Origin: Arthrobacter sp. CJ23
Lineage (GTDB): Bacteria > Actinomycetota > Actinomycetes > Actinomycetales > Micrococcaceae
Assembly: GCF_024741795.1 (NCBI RefSeq)
Contig: NZ_CP102950.1
Coordinates: 3,720,001 to 3,784,000, forward strand
Length of the DNA: 64,000 bases
Direction: 5' to 3'
Shown here: positions 9,120 through 17,861 of the stretch, in pieces
How positions within the stretch are numbered: the stretch's first letter is position 1
Layout: each line of letters starts with the position of its first letter
Notes under the pieces: generated by a model
Database searches by the model: none
Told to the model about the DNA's origin: nothing
Seen by the model: the letters and a program-made list of their open reading frames with translations, nothing else
Made by a program: the position numbers and the translations under genes

Positions 9120-10073
9120 ATGACCACCCTTACCAAACATTCAGGCCAGGCCGCTCGGTCACCGCGGCCCAAGGCCGGGAAAGGCGAAAAGCAGAGCCTG
9201 GCCCGCCGGTTCGGCGACCTGAAGATCGCACTGTTCTTCATCGCTCCGGCGATGATCGGATTGATCCTCTTCTACCTCGTGCCGACCATCCGGGGCATCT
9301 ACCTCAGCTTCACCGAGTACAGCATCCTGGGCGACCCGGAATGGATCGGGGCCAGGAACTACGAACGCATAGCCAAGGATCCGCTGTTCTGGAACGCCCT
9401 GGGGGTCACCTCTGAATACGTGGTGATCAACATCGTCCTTCAGACGGCGTTGGCCCTGGGCCTGGCACTTCTGATGCAGCGCGTGGCAAAGTCCACCCTC
9501 GTCCGGGGTGCGCTCCTGATGCCCTATCTGATGGCAAACGTCATCGCTGCCCTGCTGTGGTTCTGGATGCTTGACTACCAGATCGGCATCATCAACCAAA
9601 TCATCGAATGGACCGGGCTGCCCCGGGTGGCCTTCTTCGGCAGCGAGCAATGGGCTATCCCCACCCAGGCACTCATCAACACTTGGCGGCACATGGGCTA
9701 CACGGCACTCCTGATCTTCGCCGGCCTGCAGGCTATCCCCCACAGCGTCTACGAGGCAGCCAGCATCGACGGTTCCAAGGCCGCGAGCACCTTCTGGCGG
9801 ATCACCCTGCCGCTGCTGCGCCCCGTCCTGGTGCTGGTCCTCGTGGTGACCGTGATCGGTTCCTTCCAGGTCTTCGACACCGTTGCCGTCACCACCGCCG
9901 GCGGACCTGTCAATGCGACCCGCGTGCTGCAGTTCTACATCTACCAGCGCGCCTTCAATGAACAGGACTTCGGCTACGGATCAGCCCTGGCCGTCATCCT
10001 CTTCCTCATCCTCGCCATCGTGGCATTCATCCAGATGAAGTTCCTGCGCGGCAACCAGTCGGACCTGGACTAA
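9120..10073 (+). CDS. Carbohydrate ABC transporter permease (first subunit)
   Basis: Inner-membrane permease of the MalF/UgpA type, 317 residues with six hydrophobic spans. A basic N-terminal tail leads into the first span (ALFFIAPAMIGLILFYLVP). The ATPase-contact EAA loop reads EAASIDGSKAASTFWRITLP at about residues 210-230. ATG 9120 follows AGGAAAGGG; longer frames extend into the promoter. First gene of the forward operon with the second permease 9 bases later. No ATPase gene is nearby, so it presumably uses a shared MsiK-like ATPase, as in other actinobacterial sugar importers. Confidence 0.92.
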   Translation: MTTLTKHSGQAARSPRPKAGKGEKQSLARRFGDLKIALFFIAPAMIGLILFYLVPTIRGIYLSFTEYSILGDPEWIGARNYERIAKDPLFWNALGVTSEYVVINIVLQTALALGLALLMQRVAKSTLVRGALLMPYLMANVIAALLWFWMLDYQIGIINQIIEWTGLPRVAFFGSEQWAIPTQALINTWRHMGYTALLIFAGLQAIPHSVYEAASIDGSKAASTFWRITLPLLRPVLVLVLVVTVIGSFQVFDTVAVTTAGGPVNATRVLQFYIYQRAFNEQDFGYGSALAVILFLILAIVAFIQMKFLRGNQSDLD

Positions 10074-10082
10074 GGACACCCC

Positions 10083-11009
10083 ATGAGCACTCTCGCCTCC
10101 CCCAAGACCGGCGCCCGCCGTCGTCCCTTCTCCGGTCCCTTCAACTGGCGCCGCGCCATAGCGTTGACCCTCCTCGCCCTGGCCGTCGCCGTCAGCATCC
10201 TGCCCTTCTACTGGGTGCTGCGCACAGCCCTGTCCACCAACGGCTCCCTCGCCGCGAACTCCGCCAACCTGCTGCCGGCTGACTTCAACCTGGGCGCCTT
10301 CAAGCGGGTCTTTGGCCTGCAAAGCGCCTCCGAAGCCATCGCAGAAGGCGGCTCCGGGGCCTCGATCAATTTCTGGCAGTACCTGTGGAACTCGCTGCTC
10401 TTCTCCGGCATCACCACCGCCTGCGCCGTGTTCTTCAGCTCGATGGCCGCCTATGCCTTCTCCCGGCTGCGATGGAAGGGCCGCGACGCGGTCTTCTCCC
10501 TGTTCCTGGCCACCATGCTCGTGCCGCCGATCTTCACCGCACTGCCCAACTTCCTGCTCATCAAGAACCTGGGCCTGCTGAACTCCATGCTCGGACTCGT
10601 GCTGCCCTACCTGTTCATGACCCCGTTCGCGATCTTCTTCATGCGCCAGTTCTTCCTGAACATGTCCAGGGAGGTCGAAGAGGCGGCCATGCTCGACGGC
10701 GCCAAGCACTGGCGGATCTTCTTCCAGATCGTCATGCCCAACGCCGCCGCGCCGATCGCGACCCTCGCGCTGCTGACCTTCATGGGCCAGTGGAACGAAT
10801 ATTTCTGGCCCCTGCTCGTGGGCACCTCCGAGGAATCCCGCGTTCTCACCGTGGGACTGGGAGTCTTCAAGTCCCAGTCCCCGCAAGGCGCGCCGGACTG
10901 GTCCGGGCTCATGGCCGCCACACTCGTGTCCGCCACGCCCGTGCTGATCCTCTTCGCCATCTTCGGCAAACGGATCGTCAACTCCATCGGCTTCAACGGC
11001 ACCAAATAG
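10083..11009 (+). CDS. Carbohydrate ABC transporter permease (second subunit)
   Basis: MalG/UgpE-type permease, 308 residues with six spans. The EAA loop is EEAAMLDGAKHWRIFFQIVMP at about residues 200-220. ATG 10083 lies 9 bases after the first permease. Together the two form the channel for the substrate delivered by the lipoprotein encoded next. Family certain; the substrate, an alpha-galactoside such as raffinose or melibiose, is inferred from the neighbouring GH36 enzyme. Confidence 0.92.
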   Translation: MSTLASPKTGARRRPFSGPFNWRRAIALTLLALAVAVSILPFYWVLRTALSTNGSLAANSANLLPADFNLGAFKRVFGLQSASEAIAEGGSGASINFWQYLWNSLLFSGITTACAVFFSSMAAYAFSRLRWKGRDAVFSLFLATMLVPPIFTALPNFLLIKNLGLLNSMLGLVLPYLFMTPFAIFFMRQFFLNMSREVEEAAMLDGAKHWRIFFQIVMPNAAAPIATLALLTFMGQWNEYFWPLLVGTSEESRVLTVGLGVFKSQSPQGAPDWSGLMAATLVSATPVLILFAIFGKRIVNSIGFNGTK

Positions 11010-11084
11010 CTTTCTCCACCGCCCTCCCGCGGGAACCGGCACATGCCCGGCCCGCATCCCCATCCCGTCCTGAAAGGACCAACC

Positions 11085-12437
11085 ATGATGAACAAGAAGG
11101 CATTCGGCGCCGTCGCCGTAGCAGCGGCCGCCGCTCTCGCCCTGTCCGCCTGCTCGGGCGGAAGCGCCGGAGGAGATACTGCCAAAGGCGAGATCAGCTA
11201 CTGGCTCTGGGACGCCAACCAGCTCCCCGCCTACCAGCAGTGCGCCGCGGACTTCACCAAGGCCAACCCGGACATCACCGTCAAGATCACCCAGACCGGT
11301 TGGGATGACTACTGGTCCAAGATCACCAACGGCATGGCCTCCGGCACCGCACCGGACGTCTTCACCGACCACCTTTCCAAGTACCCGGACTTCCTCAAGA
11401 CCAAGCAGCTGGTGGCCCTTGACGACGCCGTCACCAAGGACAAGGTGGACCTTGCGCAGTACAACGAGGGCCTCGCCGACCTTTGGGTGGGCCAGGACGG
11501 CAAGCGCTACGGCCTGCCCAAGGACTGGGACACCATCGCACTGTTCTACAACCAGAAGATGGCCACCGACGCCGGCATCACCCCTGAACAGATGGGTTCC
11601 CTGAGCTGGAACCCGCAGGACGGCGGAAGCTACGAGAAGGCGATCGCCCGCCTCACCGTGGACAAGAACGGCAAGCGCGGCGACGAAGCGGGTTTCGACA
11701 AGAACAACGTTGCCGTCTACGGCCTGGGCCTGCCGGGCTCCGATGCCGAGAACGCCGGCCAGACGCAGTGGAGCTACCTGTCCGCCACCACGGGCTGGAC
11801 CACCACGGACAAGAACCCCTGGGGCACCCACTTCAACTACGATGACAAGAAGCTCCAGGAGACCATCGACTGGTGGGCCTCGCTCGCTGCGAAGGGCTAC
11901 ATGCCCAAGCTTGAAACCACCGTTGGCGCCAACGCTGCAGACAGCTTCGGTGCAGGGAAAGCTGCGATCAACAGCAACGGTTCCTGGATGATCGGCCAGT
12001 ACACAGGCTACAAGGGCATCAACGTCGGCATCGCCCCCACCCCCCAGGGCCCCGACGGCAAGCGCGCCTCCATGTTCAACGGCCTGGCCGATTCCATCTG
12101 GGCCGGCACCAAGAAGAAGGACGCCGCCATCAAGTGGGTCGAGTACCTCGGCTCCGCCGCCTGCCAGGACGTCGTCGCATCCAAGGCCGTCGTGTTCCCG
12201 GCCATCTCCACCTCCTCCGAGAAGGCCGCTGACGCCTTCAAGGCCAAGAACGTGGACGTCACCGCCTTCACCCAGCACGTGAAGGACAAGACCACCTTCA
12301 TGCTTCCGATCACGGACAACGCCTCCAAGGTTGCGGGAATCATGAAGCCGGCCATGGACGCGGTGCTCGCCGGCAAGTCCCCGGCCAGCTCCCTGACCGC
12401 CGCCAATGAACAGGTCAACGCCCTGTTCGCGAAGTAG
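11085..12437 (+). CDS. Sugar-binding lipoprotein of ABC transporter
   Basis: Extracytoplasmic solute-binding protein, family 1, about 450 residues. A lipoprotein signal peptide (KKAFGAVAVAAAAALALSAC) has its lipid-modified cysteine at about residue 24. The mature part begins EISYWLWDANQLPAYQQC. ATG 11085 is preceded by GAAAGGACC; a second ATG follows directly. Unusually, the binding-protein gene comes after both permeases. A strong terminator follows it, which should give it its own 3' end and reduce read-through into the galactosidase. Confidence 0.92.
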   Translation: MMNKKAFGAVAVAAAAALALSACSGGSAGGDTAKGEISYWLWDANQLPAYQQCAADFTKANPDITVKITQTGWDDYWSKITNGMASGTAPDVFTDHLSKYPDFLKTKQLVALDDAVTKDKVDLAQYNEGLADLWVGQDGKRYGLPKDWDTIALFYNQKMATDAGITPEQMGSLSWNPQDGGSYEKAIARLTVDKNGKRGDEAGFDKNNVAVYGLGLPGSDAENAGQTQWSYLSATTGWTTTDKNPWGTHFNYDDKKLQETIDWWASLAAKGYMPKLETTVGANAADSFGAGKAAINSNGSWMIGQYTGYKGINVGIAPTPQGPDGKRASMFNGLADSIWAGTKKKDAAIKWVEYLGSAACQDVVASKAVVFPAISTSSEKAADAFKAKNVDVTAFTQHVKDKTTFMLPITDNASKVAGIMKPAMDAVLAGKSPASSLTAANEQVNALFAK

Positions 12438-12466
12438 GCCTGGATCCCCACGGGGAACCCCTGACA

Positions 12467-12515
12467 GGTCCGGGCGCCGCTTGCTCCTCGGTGGCGGCGC
12501 CCGGACCCCTTTTTT
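12467..12515 (+). terminator. Intrinsic terminator after the binding-protein gene
   Basis: GGTCCGGGCGCCGC (12467-12480) pairs perfectly with GCGGCGCCCGGACC (12494-12507), followed by CCTTTTTT. It lies between the transporter genes and the alpha-galactosidase, so the latter may rely on read-through or its own promoter. Confidence 0.9.
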
Positions 12516-12547
12516 ACAATCAGCAACCACCACTGAAAGCGAACCCT

Positions 12548-14746
12548 ATGCGCCCCCTCCACCTCCGATCCGCCGGCACCAGCCTGGTGATGAGTTTCAG
12601 CAGCGGAGAGGCCGAGGTCATTCATTGGGGCGCCGATCTAGGCAGCACCCTTCCGGACCTGGCCATCCTAGGCGAACCGATCCCGCACTCCGCCATCGAT
12701 GCCACGGTCCCCTCCGGGCTCCTCCCGCAGGGCTCCTCTTCCTGGCAGGGCCGCCCGGGCCTGCGCGGCCACCGGATCGCCGACGGCGTGCCCGGTCTCG
12801 ACTTCTCCCTCCGCCTGCGCGTCGTTGACGCCACCGCGGACGGCACCACCGCCGTCGTCACCCAATCGGATCCCGACGCCGGGATCACCGTGACCTCGCA
12901 CCTCACCTTGCACCCGGGCGGGCTGCTGGAACTGCGGCACACGGCCAGCAACCACGGCACCTCACCGTTCCAGCTCGACGAACTCGCCACGATGCTCCCG
13001 GTGGCGCCGGACGCCGTCGAGCTCCTGGACCTGACCGGGCGCTGGTGCCGCGAGCGCCACCCGCAGCGCCGCGCCATCCAGCAGGGAACCTGGGTCCGCA
13101 CCGGCCGGCACGGCCGCACCGGGCACGACTCGTCTCTCCTTCTCGCTGCCGGGACGGCCGGCTTCGGCAACCGCCACGGCAAGGTCTGGGCCACGCACCT
13201 GGCGTGGAGCGGCAACCACGAACAGTTCGCGGACAATGTGGCGGACGGCCGCACCATGATCGGCGGCTCGGAGCTCCTGGGCTCGGCCGAGGTGGTGCTG
13301 CAGCCCGGCGAGGGCTACACCACGCCGGCCCTGTTCGCGGCCTATTCGGAGCGCGGCCTGGACGGCATCAGCGAGGCGTTCTACAGCTGGTTCCGCGCCC
13401 GCCCGCACCACGTCCTCCCCGCCGCTGCCGCCGGCACCGCCGGCAAGCCGCGCCCGGTGGTGCTCAACACCTGGGAAGCCGTGTATTTCGACCACAAGCT
13501 GGACACCCTGATCGAGCTGGCCGAGTCCGCCGCGGAGCTCGGCGTCGAACGCTTTGTGCTCGACGACGGCTGGTTCCGTGGGCGCCGCGACGACCACGCC
13601 GGGCTGGGCGACTGGTACGTGGACGAGACGCTGTGGCCGGAAGGCCTCACCCCGCTGATCGACGCCGTGACATCCCGCGGCATGGAGTTCGGGCTGTGGG
13701 TGGAGCCGGAAATGGTGAACCTCGACTCGGACATCGCGCGCGCCCACCCGGACTGGATCGTGGGCCCGTCTGCCGTGTCGCCCAAGGACGGCGGGCGGCT
13801 GGCACTCGAGTGGCGCAACCAGCACATCGTTGACCTGGTCAACCCGGAAGCATGGCAGTACATCTTCGACCGCATCGATGCGCTGCTGCGCGAAAACAAC
13901 ATCAGCTACCTGAAGTGGGACCAGAACCGCGACCTGCTGGAGCACGGCCACGGCGGCCGGGCCTCGGTCCACGAACAGACCCTCGCCGCCTACCGGCTCT
14001 TCGACGAGCTCCGCAAGGCCCACCCCGGAGTCGAGATTGAAAGCTGCTCCTCCGGCGGCGCGCGTGTGGACCTGGGCATCCTGGAGCGCACGGACCGGAT
14101 CTGGGGCTCGGACTGCAACGACGCCCTGGAACGGCAGACCATCCAGCGCTGGACCGGGCTGGTGGTCCCCCCGGAGCTGGTCGGAGGGCACATCGGACCC
14201 ACCACCTCGCACACCACGGCCCGCACCCACGACCTTTCCTTCCGCGCCATTACGGCCCTGTTCGGGCACTTCGGCATGGAATGGGATGTCCGCGGGGTCC
14301 GCGGCGCCGAGCGCGTCGAGCTCAAGCGCTTCATCGCCCTCTACAAGGAGCACCGGGAGCTCATCCACTCCGGCACCATGGTGCGCGCGGACCTGCCGGA
14401 CGAGTCGCTGATGCTGCACGGTGTGGTTTCTGCAACCCCCGACGGCGGTGTCCCGGCGGGTGCCACGGCGGCGCTGTTTGCGCTGGTCAGGACCCGGACG
14501 GCCTTCGCGGAGCAGCCCGGACGGGTGACCGTGCCCGGGCTGGATCCCGAGCGCAACTACCGTGTGGAGGCCATCTTCCCGGCCCCCGGCGACGCCGACT
14601 ACGCCCGCACCCACACCCAGGTGCAGCCTCCGGCCTGGCTCGCGGGCGGGGCAGAGGCCACGGGACGTTTCCTGGCCCAGGTGGGCCTGCCGATGCCGGT
14701 CCTCAACCCGGAACACGCCATCCTGCTGCGCTTCACGGCACTCTAG
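12548..14746 (+). CDS. Alpha-galactosidase, glycoside hydrolase family 36
   Basis: Cytoplasmic enzyme of 732 residues, the usual size for bacterial GH36, that removes terminal alpha-galactose from melibiose or raffinose. An N-terminal beta-sandwich precedes a TIM barrel. The nucleophile motif is YLKWDQNRDLLEHG (Asp about residue 457). The acid/base region is ESCSSGGARVDLGILERTDRIW followed by SDCND, where Asp-rich SD..D is the family signature. No signal peptide is present. ATG 12548 was preferred; an earlier frame overlaps the terminator. It has only a weak ribosome binding site. It completes the pathway of uptake, hydrolysis and LacI control. Confidence 0.93.
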   Translation: MRPLHLRSAGTSLVMSFSSGEAEVIHWGADLGSTLPDLAILGEPIPHSAIDATVPSGLLPQGSSSWQGRPGLRGHRIADGVPGLDFSLRLRVVDATADGTTAVVTQSDPDAGITVTSHLTLHPGGLLELRHTASNHGTSPFQLDELATMLPVAPDAVELLDLTGRWCRERHPQRRAIQQGTWVRTGRHGRTGHDSSLLLAAGTAGFGNRHGKVWATHLAWSGNHEQFADNVADGRTMIGGSELLGSAEVVLQPGEGYTTPALFAAYSERGLDGISEAFYSWFRARPHHVLPAAAAGTAGKPRPVVLNTWEAVYFDHKLDTLIELAESAAELGVERFVLDDGWFRGRRDDHAGLGDWYVDETLWPEGLTPLIDAVTSRGMEFGLWVEPEMVNLDSDIARAHPDWIVGPSAVSPKDGGRLALEWRNQHIVDLVNPEAWQYIFDRIDALLRENNISYLKWDQNRDLLEHGHGGRASVHEQTLAAYRLFDELRKAHPGVEIESCSSGGARVDLGILERTDRIWGSDCNDALERQTIQRWTGLVVPPELVGGHIGPTTSHTTARTHDLSFRAITALFGHFGMEWDVRGVRGAERVELKRFIALYKEHRELIHSGTMVRADLPDESLMLHGVVSATPDGGVPAGATAALFALVRTRTAFAEQPGRVTVPGLDPERNYRVEAIFPAPGDADYARTHTQVQPPAWLAGGAEATGRFLAQVGLPMPVLNPEHAILLRFTAL

Positions 14747-14766
14747 CTGAAGCTCCCGGGAACGTT

Positions 14767-14827
14767 GCGGGGCCCGCACTGGGTGCTGTGGAAACCATCC
14801 ACGCACGCAGGGCGGGCCCCGCATTTT
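14767..14827 (+). terminator. Terminator after alpha-galactosidase
   Basis: GCGGGGCCCGC (14767-14777) pairs with GCGGGCCCCGC (14812-14822), followed by ATTTTT. The loop is 34 bases and contains a smaller stem. Confidence 0.8.
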
Positions 14828-14971
14828 TCGTTATTACGCCCCACCGCGCGCGGTCCGGGGCCTCCGGGCGACGCCGCGCTCCTTGGGTTTTCCTAGCCCA
14901 CGCTCAGGCCACCGGGCTGCATTGTGTAAAGAACGCGCGGCCGGCCCCGCACCGGCTATAGATTGGGAGGC

Positions 14972-15436
14972 ATGACTGAAGCCTCCCCCACCACCGAAGC
15001 CGGCCGCGGAACCATCCTCGTTATCAACGGCCCCAACCTGAACCTGCTGGGCACCCGCGAGCCGGAAAAGTACGGCACGTCCACGCTCGCCGACGTCGAA
15101 CAGCTGGCCATGGACGCGGCCGGGGCGCACGGCTTCACCGTGGACTGCGTCCAGTCCAACCACGAGGGCGACCTCCTGGACGCCATCCACGCCGCACGGA
15201 CCACCGCCGTGGGGATCGTCATCAACGCCGGAGCCTACACGCACACGTCCGTGGCACTGCGCGACGCCCTGGCGGCCGTTCAGCTGCCCGCCGTCGAGGT
15301 CCACATCACCAATGTGCACCAGCGCGAGGAATTCCGGCACAACTCCTACCTGTCCCCCGTGTGCGCGGCCGTGATCGTGGGCGCAGGCGTGCTCGGCTAC
15401 AGGCTGGCCATCGAGTACCTGGCCGAAACGCTCTAG
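14972..15436 (+). CDS. aroQ: 3-dehydroquinate dehydratase, type II
   Basis: Shikimate-pathway enzyme dehydrating 3-dehydroquinate, forming dodecamers. The 154 residues match the family. [16 protein letters not shown] holds the catalytic tyrosine and arginine, [16 protein letters not shown] the substrate-binding segment, and [21 protein letters not shown] the catalytic histidine. ATG 14972 follows GGGAGG. It stands alone on the forward strand, convergent with marP. Confidence 0.97.
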   Translation: MTEASPTTEAGRGTILVINGPNLNLLGTREPEKYGTSTLADVEQLAMDAAGAHGFTVDCVQSNHEGDLLDAIHAARTTAVGIVINAGAYTHTSVALRDALAAVQLPAVEVHITNVHQREEFRHNSYLSPVCAAVIVGAGVLGYRLAIEYLAETL

Positions 15437-15475
15437 GAACCAACGAGCGTCAGGCGGGCCTATTTCCGCGTGCCG

Positions 15476-16663
15476 CTACTTCTGGGTGCACTGTCCCGAG
15501 GACACCGGAGCGCTGAGGCCGGGCGCCTGGGCGGCCACGGGGCCGAGGTCTTCCATGGTGAGGGCGAAGCCAAGGGCAGCGTCCGTGGTGGTCTTGGCGA
15601 AGATCACGCCGGCCACCGCGCCGTCCGTGGTCAGCAGCGGCCCGCCGGAGTTGCCCGGCTGGACGTCGCCGGCCAGCCGGTAGACGAGTTCCGGGGCGGG
15701 GTTGCCACCGTAGATGTCCGGGACCATCAGCGTCGAAATATCCTGCACCGTGGCGGGTTTGGACTGGAACGGACCGCCGTGCGGGTAACCGGCAAAGGCC
15801 GCGGGGCTGCCCGGGCCGAGGTCCGGGCTCAGGGACAGCGGCGCCGTGGGAAGTCCGTCCACGGCCAGGACCGCCAGGTCATGCTGGCTGTCGAAGTACA
15901 CCACGCGGCCTGGAAGCGCCCCGCCGTCGAGAATCTCCACCACCGGCTGGGACACGCCGGCCACGACATGCGCGTTGGTGACCACGCGGCCGGGCGAGAC
16001 CACGAATCCGGAGCCGGTCTGGTTCTGGCCGCACTGGAAGGCCGTGCCGGCGATCTTCAGGACCGAGCGGGCAGCGTTGTTCAAGGCCGGGGTGTCCGTG
16101 CTGGCGTCCGGAACCGGAACCGGCGCCACGGGGCCGATGCCCTCAATGAGCTTCGGAATGCCGTTGCCGATCACTGTGGACCGGAGCTGCGCCATGGTGG
16201 TCTTGACGGGTGTGGGGGTGAGCGCGTCAATGAACCTGATGACCTTGGATTCGCCCAGCTGCTGGGACACGAACGGCACGCCGAGCGAGCTGATGCTGAA
16301 CGCCAGCATGGACATCACCAGGGCGGCAACAACCACGCTGACGGCGCCGCCCACCAGGCGGTCCACACCGTGCAGGGGCTTGATCTTCACCGCTCCGCGG
16401 ACCTTGTGACCGATCATCGTTCCCAGGCCATGGCCAAGGGCCACGAGCACGACGGCGGAACCGATGGTGGCGGTGAGCCTCCAGCCGCTGTCGCTGACCC
16501 AGCCACTCACCAGCGGCACGGCCATGAAGGCCGCGACTGCGCCCGCAGCGAAACCGGCGATGCCGCCGAGGGTCACCAGGAAACCGTTGCGCAGGCCATA
16601 GATCAGGTAGGAGACCAGCATCAGAACCAACGCCAAGTCCAGGATGGTCAAGCCAAACACCAT
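15476..16663 (-). CDS. MarP-type membrane serine protease (CvpA domain plus trypsin-like domain)
   Basis: A 395-residue protein with four N-terminal membrane segments of the CvpA type (about residues 5-160). An extracytoplasmic trypsin-like domain follows, with His in NAHVV (about 235), Asp in HDLAVLAV (about 270) and Ser in GDVQPGNSGGPLL (about 345). This is the architecture of Mycobacterium MarP (Rv3671c), which is needed for acid resistance. All three catalytic residues are present. ATG 16663 follows TGAGGAGCA. It is divergent from the CRP gene, and the intergenic region serves both promoters. Confidence 0.93.
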   Translation of the reverse strand: MVFGLTILDLALVLMLVSYLIYGLRNGFLVTLGGIAGFAAGAVAAFMAVPLVSGWVSDSGWRLTATIGSAVVLVALGHGLGTMIGHKVRGAVKIKPLHGVDRLVGGAVSVVVAALVMSMLAFSISSLGVPFVSQQLGESKVIRFIDALTPTPVKTTMAQLRSTVIGNGIPKLIEGIGPVAPVPVPDASTDTPALNNAARSVLKIAGTAFQCGQNQTGSGFVVSPGRVVTNAHVVAGVSQPVVEILDGGALPGRVVYFDSQHDLAVLAVDGLPTAPLSLSPDLGPGSPAAFAGYPHGGPFQSKPATVQDISTLMVPDIYGGNPAPELVYRLAGDVQPGNSGGPLLTTDGAVAGVIFAKTTTDAALGFALTMEDLGPVAAQAPGLSAPVSSGQCTQK

Positions 16664-16882
16664 TGCTCCTCACAGCCGGGTAAGCCCCAATTGTAGAGGC
16701 GTGATCTGACAATGAGCCGGGAGGGCCGGCCCGCAGGGCCCTCCGGGACGGTCCTGGGACGGCCCCACGGCGGCCCTTCCGTGTGATTTAGGGCGTTTCA
16801 GGTGCCAAGTACGTCACAGAAGCGCCAAAATTCTGAAACAATGGCTGAAGCGCCACGACCGAAACTTACTCAGGAGACTTTT

Positions 16883-17560
16883 ATGGACATCGAGGTATTG
16901 CGCCGCGCACCCCTCTTCGCCACCCTAGACGACGACGCCTTCCGCCTGCTGACGGACGAACTCACCGAGGTGGACCTTTCACGTGGAGCCTCCGTGTTCC
17001 GTGAAGGTGACCAGGGTGACCAGCTGTACTTCATCGTGTCCGGCAAGGTGAAGCTCGGCCGCACGTCCCCCGACGGCCGCGAGTCCCTGCTGGCCATCCT
17101 CGGCCCGGGCGAGCTCTTCGGCGAAATGGCCCTGTTCGATCCCAGCCCCCGCACCGCCACGGCCACCGCCGTGTCCGAGACCCGCCTGGCCGGCCTGCGC
17201 AACGAGAGCCTCAACGCCCTGCTGCGCACGCGCCCCGAGGTCTCCGCCCAGCTGCTGCAGGCCCTGGCCCGCCGCCTGCGCCGCACCAACGACTCCCTGT
17301 CCGACCTCGTGTTCTCGGACGTCCCCGGCCGCGTGGCCAAGGCCCTCCTGGACCTGGCAGACCGCTTCGGCCGCCCGGCAACCGACGGCGTCCTGGTGGC
17401 CCACGAGCTCACCCAGGAAGAACTGGCCCAGCTGGTGGGCGCTTCCCGCGAAACCGTGAACAAGGCCCTGGCCGAGTTCGTGCAGCGCGGCTGGCTCCGC
17501 CTGGAAGCCCGCGCCGTGGTCATCCTGGACATGCAGCGCCTCCGCCAGCGCTCCCGCTAA
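16883..17560 (+). CDS. CRP/FNR-family global regulator (GlxR-like)
   Basis: A 225-residue cAMP-receptor-type regulator. The cyclic-nucleotide-binding beta roll (about residues 15-120) includes GELFGEMALFDPSPRTATATA, where the Glu and Arg-Thr contacts for cAMP are present. A C-terminal winged helix has LTQEELAQLVGASRETVNKALAEF (about 170-195). ATG 16883 follows CAGGAGAC at good spacing. This is the single-gene arrangement of the actinobacterial GlxR/Crp regulator. A partial site (TGCCA-AGTACG-TCACA, 16803-16818) hints at autoregulation, and a closer match lies upstream of dctA. Confidence 0.93.
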   Translation: MDIEVLRRAPLFATLDDDAFRLLTDELTEVDLSRGASVFREGDQGDQLYFIVSGKVKLGRTSPDGRESLLAILGPGELFGEMALFDPSPRTATATAVSETRLAGLRNESLNALLRTRPEVSAQLLQALARRLRRTNDSLSDLVFSDVPGRVAKALLDLADRFGRPATDGVLVAHELTQEELAQLVGASRETVNKALAEFVQRGWLRLEARAVVILDMQRLRQRSR

Positions 17561-17569
17561 GCCAAGCAA

Positions 17570-17605
17570 GAAAGCCGCTCCGGTTCTGAACCGGAGCGGC
17601 TTTCT
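17570..17605 (+). terminator. Terminator after the CRP-family gene
   Basis: Nearly perfect stem GAAAGCCGCTCCGGTTC / GAACCGGAGCGGCTTTC with the TTTC arm acting as the T-tract, 10 bases after the stop. Confidence 0.9.
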
Positions 17606-17639
17606 GTTGCCTTCTTTGTGGTCACCTGAGACGCAGACA

Positions 17640-17855
17640 GCGGCCCTTCGCCGTCGCTTAGACACGGTGCATAGGGGCACCTACGGTCGCCGGGCGACCT
17701 CCGGCACCCGATGCACCGCGATGCGCTCCTTCGCGAAGGACCGCGGTCTGCTTGCGAGTCGGACAGTCAGGGACTGAAGTCCGGCGTCCGGCAGCGTGCG
17801 TCTAAGCGAGGAACGAGCGAGCACGCCGAGGACGGCGGACTTCAGTCCTCGGGGT
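17640..17855. other. Intergenic element with interleaved inverted repeats
   Basis: The 301-base gap between the CRP terminator and the NUDIX stop has no convincing gene but much symmetry. Stem A is TCGCTTAGAC (17654-17663) with GTCTAAGCGA (17800-17809). Stem B is GGACTGAAGTCCG (17771-17783) with CGGACTTCAGTCC (17836-17848). CGGTGCAT (17665-17672) pairs with ATGCACCG (17711-17718) around GGTCGC/GCGACC. TCCTTCGCGAAGGA (17727-17740) is self-complementary. CCGAGGAC (17826-17833) pairs with GTCCTCGG (17845-17852) and competes with stem B. The interleaving of A and B means a pseudoknot or alternative folds. It may be a structured RNA or a dispersed repeat. Confidence 0.6.
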
Positions 17856-17861
17856 AGCCGC

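Noticed and set aside
15476..16663. Assignment as a DegP/HtrA protease
   Set aside because: The four-span CvpA-like N-terminus and absence of a PDZ domain fit MarP and not HtrA.
16803..16818. CRP-type autoregulatory site before the CRP gene
   Set aside because: The left half (TGCCA) has two mismatches to TGTGA; too weak to list as a feature.
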